From Chloroflexota bacterium (GTDB lineage Bacteria; Chloroflexota; Anaerolineae; Anaerolineales; VGOW01): 64,000 bases of DNA. Under the pieces are notes generated by a model that worked only from the letters and a program-made list of their open reading frames with translations, was not told where the DNA came from and made no database searches. Location of the stretch: assembly GCA_016875735.1 (NCBI GenBank), contig VGOW01000002.1:82909-146908 (forward strand), written 5' to 3'. Positions within the stretch are counted from its first letter, which is position 1. Each line of letters starts with the position of its first letter. The translations under genes were made by a program, and so were the position numbers. Shown piece by piece: positions 57,402 through 64,000 of the stretch.

Positions 57402-58565
57402 ATGGACTTCTCCCTCACCGACGAACAAAACATGTTCCGCGATCTGTTTCGCGACTTTGCCGAAAAGGAAGTGGCGAAATTGGCGGAGCACATTGACCGA
57501 AGCGAAGAGCCGCCGCTCGATCTCTTTCGCAAAGCGGCGGCGCAAGGATTCTTCGGCGCGCCCATCCCCGAAGCCTACGGCGGCGTGGGCATCGACTGGC
57601 AGTCGTATTGCATGTTGGCCGAAGAGTTGAGCAAACACTGCCTCTCCACCGCCATCACCATCGGCCTGCACACCAGCCTCGCCGCTCTCTCCATTCTCGA
57701 CGCCGGAAGCGAGGAGCAGAAGCAAAACTATTTGCCCTCGATGGCCGCCGCCGAAATGATCGGCGCGTTTGCCCTCACCGAACCGGACGCCGGTTCCGAT
57801 CCGGGTTCGATGTCCACCCTCGCCGAAAAGATCGGTGACGGCTACCGCCTCAACGGAACGAAGTCATGGGTGAGCAACGGCGGCATCGCCGGAGTCTTCG
57901 TCGTCTTCGCCGCCACCGATCCGAAGGCGCGGCACAAAGGCCTCACCGCCTTCATCGTCGAAAAGGACACGCCCGGCCTCACCCTCGGCTACCGCGAACC
58001 GACGATGGGTCTGCGCGGCCTCGACATTCGCACCATGTATTTCGAGGACTGCATCGTGCCCGAAGCGAATCGTTTGGGCGCAGAGAACGGCGGCTGGCCG
58101 ATCATCCTGCGCGCCTTCGACCGAGTCCGCCTCACGTTGGCGGCGGTGTCACTCGGGGCCGCCGAAGCGTCGCTGGCGCTCGGAGTCACTTTTGCGGCGG
58201 AGCGCAAACAATTCGGCACGCAGATCGCCCACAAGCAAGCGATCCAAAACTATGTCGCCGATGCCGCCGTTGACATTGAAGCCCTGCGCGGACTCGTGCG
58301 CCACGCCGCGTGGTTGGCCGATACCGGGCAAGACTTCGGGCGGGCGGCCTCGATGGCCAAATACTTTGGCGCGCGCGCCGCGCAGAACATCGCCAACAAA
58401 ATGCTGCAAACGCACGGCGGCTACGGCTTCTCCGACGAATACGCCATCTCGCGCTACTATCGCGACGTGCGCGCCCTGCGCGTTCTCGGCGGCACCGACG
58501 AGATTCAGCGATACGTCGTCGCCCGCGCGGCGTTTGAGGAGAAGGGAATCCGCATTCAACCGTAG
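57402..58565 (+). CDS. Acyl-CoA dehydrogenase (first of two)
   Basis: 387 aa FAD enzyme. The N-terminal helical domain is DFSLTDEQNMFRDLFRDFAEKEV. The FAD/substrate strands are FALTEPDAGSDPGSM and SWVSNGGIAGVFVVFA. The C-terminal domain is ERKQFGTQIAHKQAIQNYVADAA and ends GGTDEIQRYVVAR. The catalytic Glu of the usual EGT-x-EIQR motif is Gly here (LGGTDEIQR), so the base may be elsewhere. It passes electrons to the ETF encoded downstream. Chain-length specificity is unknown. Confidence 0.92.
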   Translation: MDFSLTDEQNMFRDLFRDFAEKEVAKLAEHIDRSEEPPLDLFRKAAAQGFFGAPIPEAYGGVGIDWQSYCMLAEELSKHCLSTAITIGLHTSLAALSILDAGSEEQKQNYLPSMAAAEMIGAFALTEPDAGSDPGSMSTLAEKIGDGYRLNGTKSWVSNGGIAGVFVVFAATDPKARHKGLTAFIVEKDTPGLTLGYREPTMGLRGLDIRTMYFEDCIVPEANRLGAENGGWPIILRAFDRVRLTLAAVSLGAAEASLALGVTFAAERKQFGTQIAHKQAIQNYVADAAVDIEALRGLVRHAAWLADTGQDFGRAASMAKYFGARAAQNIANKMLQTHGGYGFSDEYAISRYYRDVRALRVLGGTDEIQRYVVARAAFEEKGIRIQP

Positions 58566-58572
58566 AAATATG

Positions 58573-58640
58573 AGCCGCGAAGGCGCGGAGAACGCGAAGG
58601 GATTTCATAAAGACTTTGCGCCCTTTGCGTCTTTGCGGTG
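58573..58640. repeat. Fold-back repeat (CCGCGAAGGCGCGGAG type)
   Basis: AGCCGCGAAGGCGCGGAGAACGCG folds onto GCGCCCTTTGCGTCTTTGCGGT across a GATTTCATAAAGA centre. It lies between the two acyl-CoA dehydrogenase genes. Confidence 0.7.
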
Positions 58641-58649
58641 AAAAATGCC

Positions 58650-59816
58650 ATGAACTACGACCTCCCTCCCGAATACACCGCCCTCCGCCGCATGATGCGC
58701 GAGTTCTGCGAAGAGGAGATCAAGCCTGCCGCCAAGCGCATCGATCACAGTGGCCAAGTGCCGCGCGAGATGCTTCAACGCTTGGGCGAGCTCGGCTTCC
58801 TCGGCGTGCCCTTCCCGCGCCAATACGGCGGCATGGGCGCGGGCGAGATCGGCTACTGCATTCTGATGGAAGAGCTCAACCGCGCTTCGCCCTCGGTCGC
58901 CACCATCGTCGGCGCGCACATCGGCATCGGCGTCATGAGCCTCTATCTCGACGGCTCGAAGACTCTGCAAGATAAATACATGCCCGATCTCTGCAGCGGC
59001 AAAAAGATTTGCGCCTTCGCCCTCACCGAGCCGAACGCCGGTTCCGACGCCGCCGCGATTCAAATGCGCGCCACCCTCGAAGGCGACTCGTATTTCCTCG
59101 ACGGGCAGAAGATGTGGATCACCAACGGCCCCATCGCCGATGTGATCAACGTGCTGGCCCTCACCGATCCGGCGCTGGGCGCGCGCGGCGGCGCAACCGT
59201 GTTCGCCGTCGAACGCGAGTGGGAAGGCTATTCCACCGGCAAGCCCGAACGCAAAATGGGCCTGCACGGGTCGCCCACCTCCCTGCTCAACTTCGACAAC
59301 GTGCGCGTGCCCAAAGAAAACATCGTCGGGCAGTTGGGGCTGGGCTTCGTCACTTTCATGAAGACGCTCGACATCGGGCGCGTGTCGCTGGGCGCGGCCA
59401 CCCTCGGCGGCGCGCAGGCCGCGCTCGAAGCCTGTGTGCGCTGGGCGCGCACCCGCTCGCAATTTGGCCGGCAGATCGCGCACATGCAATCCGTTCAATT
59501 CATCGTCGCCGACATGGCCGCCGAGATCGAAGCCCTGCGCGCGCTCGTCTATCGCACCGCGTGGCTGGTAGACACCGGCCGCCCGTTCATCAAAGAGGCC
59601 GGCATGTGCAAACTGCTCGGCTCCGAAACGGCCTCGCGCTGTATCGACCGCGCAGTGCAGATTCACGGCGCGCTCGGCCTCAGCCGCGACTTCCCGCTCG
59701 AACGCGCCTTCCGCGACGCGCGCATCTCCGAAATCTTCGAAGGCACGAACGAGATTCAGCGAATCGTGATCGCCTCGGAATTGATGCAGGAAGTTGGCGT
59801 GCGCCTGCGGCCATGA
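58650..59816 (+). CDS. Acyl-CoA dehydrogenase (second of two)
   Basis: 388 aa from the ATG at 58650; a GTG at 58638 is in frame but inside the repeat. Motifs are MMREFCEEEIKPAAKRID, FALTEPNAGSDAAAI, MWITNGPIADVINVLAL, RTRSQFGRQIAHMQSVQFI and IFEGTNEIQRIVIA with the canonical catalytic Glu in EGT. It is closer to short/medium-chain enzymes than its neighbour. Confidence 0.93.
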   Translation: MNYDLPPEYTALRRMMREFCEEEIKPAAKRIDHSGQVPREMLQRLGELGFLGVPFPRQYGGMGAGEIGYCILMEELNRASPSVATIVGAHIGIGVMSLYLDGSKTLQDKYMPDLCSGKKICAFALTEPNAGSDAAAIQMRATLEGDSYFLDGQKMWITNGPIADVINVLALTDPALGARGGATVFAVEREWEGYSTGKPERKMGLHGSPTSLLNFDNVRVPKENIVGQLGLGFVTFMKTLDIGRVSLGAATLGGAQAALEACVRWARTRSQFGRQIAHMQSVQFIVADMAAEIEALRALVYRTAWLVDTGRPFIKEAGMCKLLGSETASRCIDRAVQIHGALGLSRDFPLERAFRDARISEIFEGTNEIQRIVIASELMQEVGVRLRP

Positions 59817-59880
59817 CACGATGACAAGATGACAAGATGACATGGTGAGCAAATCACCTTGTCATCCCTTCATCTTGTCG
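59814..59880. repeat. Octamer fold-back repeat (GATGACAA / CTTGTCAT)
   Basis: GATGACAA, GATGACAA, GATGACAT units fold onto CACCTTGTCATCCCTTCATCTTGTC. It fills the gap before the ETF beta gene. Confidence 0.85.
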
Positions 59881-59887
59881 CCCCTTC

Positions 59888-60667
59888 ATGAACATACTCG
59901 TTCCCCTCAAACCCATCCTCGATCCCGCCGGGATGATCGTCAACCGCAAGGCGGGCAGGGTTTTTGTGAACCGCGAAAACTACATGACGAACCCGGCGGA
60001 CAAACGCGCGCTCGAAGCCGCACTGCGAATCAAAGACGAGGCGGGCGCCGGCGTGATCGTGGCCGCCTTCGGCCCCGACCGATCCGCCGACTCGCTGCTC
60101 GAAGCGCGAGCTATGGGCGCCGACCGCGCGATTCTGATCGACATCCCCTCCCCCGATGAGACCGTCTCCGTTCACGCCCTCGCCGCCCTCTGCCATCACC
60201 TCGGCCAAGTCGATCTCGTCATCGTCGGAGACTCCGCCCTCGACACGGGCGCATCCATCGGCCCGCGCCTCGCCGAAGCGCTGGACTTTGCTTTTCTCGG
60301 CGGCGCCGTGCAATGTTCAGTCGAGGGCAACGCAGCTCGCATCATTCGCAGGGGCGACTCTCGCGGTCGCCCGGATCGGGCAAGCGCAAGGCCTGCCCCT
60401 GCGGCTACTGCGCATGAGGCCGATCTGCCCGCCGTCGTCGCCGTCACCCGCGAAGGCGCGCAACCGCGCTACCCGCACGGCGGAAACATCATCACCGCTT
60501 ATCGCGATGCGAACGCCATCGAGTCGCTCTCGCCCGCCGATCTCGGCCTCTCCGATTCTGATCTTCAGCCGGTCGCCATCGAGCGCGGGCAATCGTTCCC
60601 GCCAGAACGAGAGTTTGGAAAACAAGCATCGCTCGACGACATCGCCTCAGTGATAGGACACAGATGA
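59888..60667 (+). CDS. etfB: Electron transfer flavoprotein beta subunit
   Basis: 259 aa. NILVPLKPILDPAGMIVNRK, NPADKRALEAALRIKDEAGA, ARAMGADRAILIDIP and LVIVGDSALDTGASIGPRLAEAL follow the ETF beta/FixA pattern. A segment at residues ~154-172, rich in Arg, Gly and Pro, is encoded by a 55 nt cruciform repeat and is not family-like. It interrupts a surface loop before DLPAVVAVTREGAQPRYP. The ETF heterodimer accepts electrons from acyl-CoA dehydrogenases. Confidence 0.9.
   Translation: MNILVPLKPILDPAGMIVNRKAGRVFVNRENYMTNPADKRALEAALRIKDEAGAGVIVAAFGPDRSADSLLEARAMGADRAILIDIPSPDETVSVHALAALCHHLGQVDLVIVGDSALDTGASIGPRLAEALDFAFLGGAVQCSVEGNAARIIRRGDSRGRPDRASARPAPAATAHEADLPAVVAVTREGAQPRYPHGGNIITAYRDANAIESLSPADLGLSDSDLQPVAIERGQSFPPEREFGKQASLDDIASVIGHR
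60348..60402. repeat. Cruciform palindromic element inside etfB
   Basis: Outer arms GCAGGGGC and GCCCCTGC enclose GGCGAC-tctcgc-GGTCGCC and a GGGCAAGCGCAAGGCCTGCCC hairpin. The architecture is the same as the intergenic element at 36876-36928, but here it is translated in frame. Confidence 0.8.
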
Positions 60668-60720
60668 ACACAGATAATCACAGATGAATCAATCCGTGTT
60701 CATCTGTGTAAATCTGTGTC
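60657..60720. repeat. Fold-back repeat (CACAGATGAA / TTCATCTGTG)
   Basis: GACACAGATGAACACAGATAATCACAGATGAATC folds onto GTGTTCATCTGTGTAAATCTGTGTC. It starts at the etfB stop codon and ends at the etfA leader. Confidence 0.85.
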
Positions 60721-60731
60721 CACGAATAGCC

Positions 60732-61721
60732 ATGGACGTTTACGACCTCCAAGCCCTCATGGGCGAAAACATCGAAGCCGAAGATTATCGCGATCTCTGG
60801 GTGGTTGGCCTTGCCGTAGAGATGCAACATGTTGCGTCTCTGCTGGGCGAAGCCCGCCGCATGGCTGACATGCTCGGCGCATACGTGCATTACATCGGCG
60901 CCGGAGACTCCGACGAAGCCATTGCCTTCGGCGCGGATCGCGTGCACACCCTCGCCGCCGAATCGCTCGCGCCCGATGCCGCCGTATCCACGTTGGCGAC
61001 CTTCTTCGAAACACGCAAACCGGAATTCGTTTTCTTCCCGGCGACCGACATCGGAAACGAAGTGGCGGGCTGTTTGGCACAGAGATTGAAGGGCGGCGTC
61101 GTTTGCAATTGCATCGCGCTACGGCTCGACGAATCGGCGCGAGAGATTGTGGCCTCGCACCCCGTGTACGACGGCGCGTATTATCTCGACACCGCGCTCG
61201 CGGCCAAACCGCAAATCTTCACTGTGCGCGAAGGCGCGTTCCCCGCGCCACTGCGCGACAGCGGGCGAAACGGCGAAACGGAGCCGATGGACTCGCCCGC
61301 CGACCTTGCGATTCGCGCGCGGGCATTGGGCGAAGCCGACTACACGCCGCCCGCCGTTTCCCTGCGGAAGGCGGCGCGGGTTTTCGCCGTGGGCCGCGCG
61401 GGCAACGACTCGGAGTCGGCCGCCATCGGGAAACAGATCGCCGAGAAGATCGGCGCGCACTTCGCCGGAGATCGGTCGGCCTTCGATTCGGGCTGGATCG
61501 AGGAAGATCAGATCGTCGGTGTGAACGGGATCGAGATCGCGCCCGACGTTTACATCGCCGCCGGAATCTGGGGCGACACTCTGCACCGCGCCGGAGCCGA
61601 GGGCGCAAAGTTTGTCATCGCCATTCACCCCGACAAACGCGCGCCGATCTTTTCGTGGGCGGATACCTGCCTTGTGGGCAAGCCGAAGGACGTTTTGCCG
61701 AAACTTCTGGCGTTGTTGTAA
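60732..61721 (+). CDS. etfA: Electron transfer flavoprotein alpha subunit
   Basis: 329 aa from the ATG at 60732; the longer frame from 60684 translates the repeat. The N-terminal alpha/beta domain (LWVVGLAVEMQHVASLLGEARRMADML) is followed by FVFFPATDIGNEVAGCLAQRL and the C-terminal FAD domain (VFAVGRAGNDSES; YIAAGIWGDTLHRAGAEGAKFVIAIHPDKRAPIF; ADTCLVGKPKDVLPKL). It binds FAD and docks to ETF-quinone oxidoreductase. Last gene of the acyl-CoA oxidation run. Confidence 0.92.
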   Translation: MDVYDLQALMGENIEAEDYRDLWVVGLAVEMQHVASLLGEARRMADMLGAYVHYIGAGDSDEAIAFGADRVHTLAAESLAPDAAVSTLATFFETRKPEFVFFPATDIGNEVAGCLAQRLKGGVVCNCIALRLDESAREIVASHPVYDGAYYLDTALAAKPQIFTVREGAFPAPLRDSGRNGETEPMDSPADLAIRARALGEADYTPPAVSLRKAARVFAVGRAGNDSESAAIGKQIAEKIGAHFAGDRSAFDSGWIEEDQIVGVNGIEIAPDVYIAAGIWGDTLHRAGAEGAKFVIAIHPDKRAPIFSWADTCLVGKPKDVLPKLLALL

Positions 61722-61736
61722 AATCGCCTCGTGATT

Positions 61737-61811
61737 AACCACAAAGGCGCGAAGGCATAAAGCCAACTAGAAAACTTTGTGCTTCTTTGCGCCTTTGTTT
61801 CTTTGTGGTGA
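61737..61811. repeat. Fold-back repeat (AACCACAAAGGCGCGAAGG type)
   Basis: AACCACAAAGGCGCGAAGGC folds onto CTTCTTTGCGCCTTTGTTTC and TTTGTGGT around an AT-rich centre. It separates etfA from the SpoU-type methyltransferase gene. Confidence 0.75.
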
Positions 61812-61815
61812 AACG

Positions 61816-62616
61816 GTGGAGCCAATAACGAGCCGAACGAATCCGAAAATCAAACAAGCCCGCGCACTGCGCCAACGGAAAGAGCGCGACGCGACAGGCT
61901 TGTTTTTGGTGGAAGGCATCACCCACGTGGCCGCCGCCGTCGAATCCGGCGCGGCAGTCGAGTGCATCTTTTACGTTCCCGAACAACTCGCCAGCGCCTT
62001 CGGCAGTGATCTCATTGCCCGAGCCGAAGCCAACTCCATTGCCTGCCTTCCGGCATCGCTCGAAGCGTTTTCGTCGCTCTCCGAAAAAGAGAACCCCGCC
62101 GGTATCGCCGCCATGGTCCGCCGCAATCAACTCCGGCTTCAATCGTTCAACGCCGAGTCGTTTCCATTAATCGTGGCGCTCGTTGCGCCGCAAGACCCCG
62201 GCAATATTGGAACGATTCTGCGGACGATGGATGCGGCGAGCGCGAGCGGGCTGATATTGCTCGAAGGCGGCGCGGATGCGTTTCATCCCAACGCGGTGCG
62301 CGCCAGCATGGGCGCGGTGTTTTACAAGCCGGTCGTGTCGGCAGAGTTCACCGAGTTTGCCGAGTGGGCGAAGTCGAACGGCTATCGCATCGTCGGCGCG
62401 TCGGCGCGCGCCGCCGCCGATTACCGCGCCGCAGAATTTCGGCGGCCCCTGATTCTATTGCTAGGCAGTGAGCAAAAAGGGCTGTCGCCGGAGCAGAGAT
62501 CCGTGTGCGATGAAATGATTCGCCTGCCGATGGAGGGGAAGATCAGTTCGTTGAATCTGGCGGTGGCCGCAGGCATATTGCTCTACGAAATTCTCTCGCG
62601 CCGCAATAAAATCTGA
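61816..62616 (+). CDS. TrmH/SpoU-family RNA 2'-O-methyltransferase
   Basis: 266 aa, GTG start at 61816. TSRTNPKIKQARALRQRKERDATGLFLVEG is the substrate-binding L30e-like N-domain. The SPOUT domain has motif 1 in VAPQDPGNIGTILRTMDAAS (Asn, Arg), motif 2 in ILLLGSEQKGLS and motif 3 in IRLPMEGKISSLNLAVAAGILLYE. It uses SAM to methylate ribose in 23S rRNA or tRNA; the exact site is not readable. Confidence 0.93.
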   Translation: MEPITSRTNPKIKQARALRQRKERDATGLFLVEGITHVAAAVESGAAVECIFYVPEQLASAFGSDLIARAEANSIACLPASLEAFSSLSEKENPAGIAAMVRRNQLRLQSFNAESFPLIVALVAPQDPGNIGTILRTMDAASASGLILLEGGADAFHPNAVRASMGAVFYKPVVSAEFTEFAEWAKSNGYRIVGASARAAADYRAAEFRRPLILLLGSEQKGLSPEQRSVCDEMIRLPMEGKISSLNLAVAAGILLYEILSRRNKI

Positions 62617-62630
62617 CAAAGAAGACTCTT

Positions 62631-62700
62631 GTCCACGAAGAACACAAGGGCGCGAAGAATGTGAAAAGAACTTCGTGTTTCTTCGCGGCCTTCGTGGATC
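62631..62700. repeat. Fold-back repeat (CCACGAAGAACAC / GTGTTTCTTCGCGG)
   Basis: GTCCACGAAGAACACAAGGGCGCGAAG folds onto CTTCGTGTTTCTTCGCGGCCTTCGTGGA. It lies between the methyltransferase gene and the convergent broken HEAT/cNMP gene, so it may terminate both. Confidence 0.8.
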
Positions 62701-62730
62701 AACACTCCCGCCCGTGAAGGAATCCGATGA

Positions 62731-63775
62731 TCACTTCGACGATTCTTTCAGCCTCGCGCACAGCACGCGCATCACCGCCAAATTCGTGCCGGGCCGCTCG
62801 CGCAACAACCCCTCGAAAGATTTGCTATCGATGCACAACACCCGCGCCTCGCCCACTGCCGTCAGCGAAGCCATGCGCGGCTCATGGCTGACGATTGACA
62901 TTTCGCCCACCACATCGCCCGGCTTGCGCCGCGCAATCTCGCAGTCGGCCTTGCCATCGGCGGCCACTGTCACCCGCACCTCGCCCGACACAATCACAAA
63001 CATCTCGGCCCCAATCTCGCCCTGCTCGGCCATCACATCGCCGTCGCCGAACAACTCCTCGCTGGCAATCGCCGCCACCTGCTTCAAATCCGCCGGAGAG
63101 AGATCGGCGAACAGCGGCACGCGCCGCAAAAACAAAATGCGCTCCATCAGCGAAAGCATCGCCAGCCCATCCATCGCGCCTCCATTCATCGCGCGCGCCG
63201 CCTCAGCGCGCACCATCCCATCCGAATCGTTTTGAGCCATCGCCATTAATTTTTTTTCGGAACGGGGCCGGGTCCCCCGCCCCAACGGCCAGCGCCGCGC
63301 AGGCGCGAATCCACGCATCGCCGTCGTCCAACGTGGCTTCCAGAATCCTCGTCCCCGCGCCGTCATCCCGCGTGGATGCCGCCTCCGAGTCCGCCTCCCA
63401 CACCCTCAACACAGGCCGAATGATCTGCGCCTCCCGCACCGATTCCAGAGTCTCCAGCGCATTGGCCCGCTGATTCGCATCGCGGCTCTGCACATTCTCC
63501 AACGCCACCGCCATCGTCTCGCGGTCACTCAGCGCATGGATCGCCCTCAGCACGTGCACCGCTTCGCGCACCGCCCGGTCGCGCAATGAATCGGTCAGCA
63601 ACTTCACCCGCTCCGATCCGGCATCCAAATTCCGAATGGCCTCCCGCCACTGATCGTGGTGCTGCAACGCCGCCGCCATTCGCTCGCGAGCATATTGACG
63701 GATGGGCTCGGCGATGGCCTGCGCGGGAAGGAGTTCGAGCGTATGCACCGCGCCGCGTTCCGTTTCGGGGTTCAC
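62731..63775 (-). pseudogene. HEAT-repeat plus cyclic-nucleotide-binding protein, frameshifted and 5'-truncated
   Basis: 63775 to ~63250 encodes helical HEAT-like repeats (VREAVHVLRAIHALSDRETM; ALETLESVREAQIIRPVL; WIRACAALAVGAGD). The frame then shifts at a run of eight A on the minus strand (about 63255-63248). The continuing frame, entered at EKKLMAMAQNDSDGMVRAEAARAM, encodes LFLRRVPLFADLSPADLKQV and a cNMP-binding jelly roll with a phosphate-cassette-like GEMSIVSHEPRMASL. Dropping one A restores one protein. The 5' part, which in related proteins often holds a transporter domain, is replaced by a transposase end at 63775. Confidence 0.75.
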
Positions 63776-64000
63776 TACCAGACACTTTCTGGCTGAAGGG
63801 TGAAGTTGGCTGGCAGGGCTAAATCATTTTTGAGCAAATGGCCCAAAAGTCGCAGCCCAAGTTGGAACAGGCTCAGATCGCAGCGATGCCCACGATGGAT
63901 TCTGGGCGTCCACTCCTTCTGGTGTGCCACCACGCCCAAATATACCGAGCGCGGGCACAAATTGCGGTTTTTGGGAGAGGCTCGCATAGCCTCTAGTATG
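63775..64000 (-). mobile_element. Transposase C-terminal fragment (runs off the right edge)
   Basis: The minus frame is open from the window edge to a TAG at 63777-63775. The C-terminal SLFQLGLRLLGHLLKNDLAL segment, preceded by an Arg/His-rich stretch (PRIHRGHRCD), resembles the end of IS4-type DDE transposases. The fragment stops exactly where the HEAT coding similarity begins, indicating an insertion into that gene. The terminal inverted repeat is not identified because the other end is outside the window. Confidence 0.5.

Overview
The window looks like one stretch of a GC-rich bacterial chromosome, probably Chloroflexota (Anaerolineae-like). That placement is inference, not a marker-gene assignment. 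It rests on lipoproteins with long Pro/Thr/Ala linkers after the lipobox, FHA/DUF3662 proteins, a Ser/Thr kinase carrying a C-terminal propeller, and a tetraheme c-type lipoprotein encoded with a molybdopterin/NrfD complex. No rRNA, tRNA, CRISPR array, phage or plasmid module was seen. The only mobile-element trace is a transposase 3' fragment at the right edge.

Layout. 1-3.7 kb: a Cys-cluster protein cut by the left edge, then NAD salvage (NrtR-like Nudix protein, nicotinamidase-like hydrolase, pncB). 3.8-5.4 kb: a cystathionine gamma-synthase-type gene behind a complete SAM-I riboswitch and terminator. 5.5-14.5 kb: an HD-GYP protein, a dCACHE-type histidine kinase with its OmpR regulator, and a five-gene Liv-type ABC importer. 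14.5-21.9 kb: three GT-C-like membrane glycosyltransferase candidates, a zinc-ribbon protein, ScpA and a VanZ-like protein. 21.9-30.9 kb (minus): an eight-gene respiratory operon with tetraheme and diheme cytochromes c, a Tat-exported molybdopterin subunit, a 4x[4Fe-4S] subunit, an NrfD subunit, a slipin, a TorD-ferredoxin fusion and a small membrane protein; a second two-component system is divergent to it. 32.8-38.3 kb: a class V aminotransferase, an M23 peptidase, and map-pxpB-pxpC-pxpA (5-oxoprolinase). 38.4-41.1 kb: a broken hybrid histidine kinase. 41.1-49.5 kb: selD encoding a selenocysteine SelD, two FHA proteins, mtnP, several small enzymes and mutL. 49.5-52.6 kb: a predicted pseudokinase next to an intact Ser/Thr kinase. 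52.7-61.7 kb: a TetR regulator followed by a fatty-acid/acyl-CoA oxidation operon (thiolase, hydroxyacyl-CoA dehydrogenase, enoyl-CoA hydratase, two acyl-CoA dehydrogenases, ETF beta and alpha). 61.8-64 kb: a SpoU methyltransferase and a HEAT/cNMP-binding gene that is frameshifted and cut by the transposase remnant.

The most unusual feature runs across the whole window. Many intergenic gaps hold a fold-back repeat built from degenerate 7-9 nt units. The unit word differs at almost every site, yet the architecture is the same: tandem units, a short loop, then complementary tandem units. Related tracts sit inside the P3 arm of the SAM riboswitch, inside the MutL linker and a membrane glycosyltransferase, and supply the first codons of selD. 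A second palindrome family with arms like GTAGGGGC/GCCCCTAC lies between genes and once inside etfB. Several genes also have a -10 hexamer only 6-9 nt before the start codon, which suggests leaderless transcripts.
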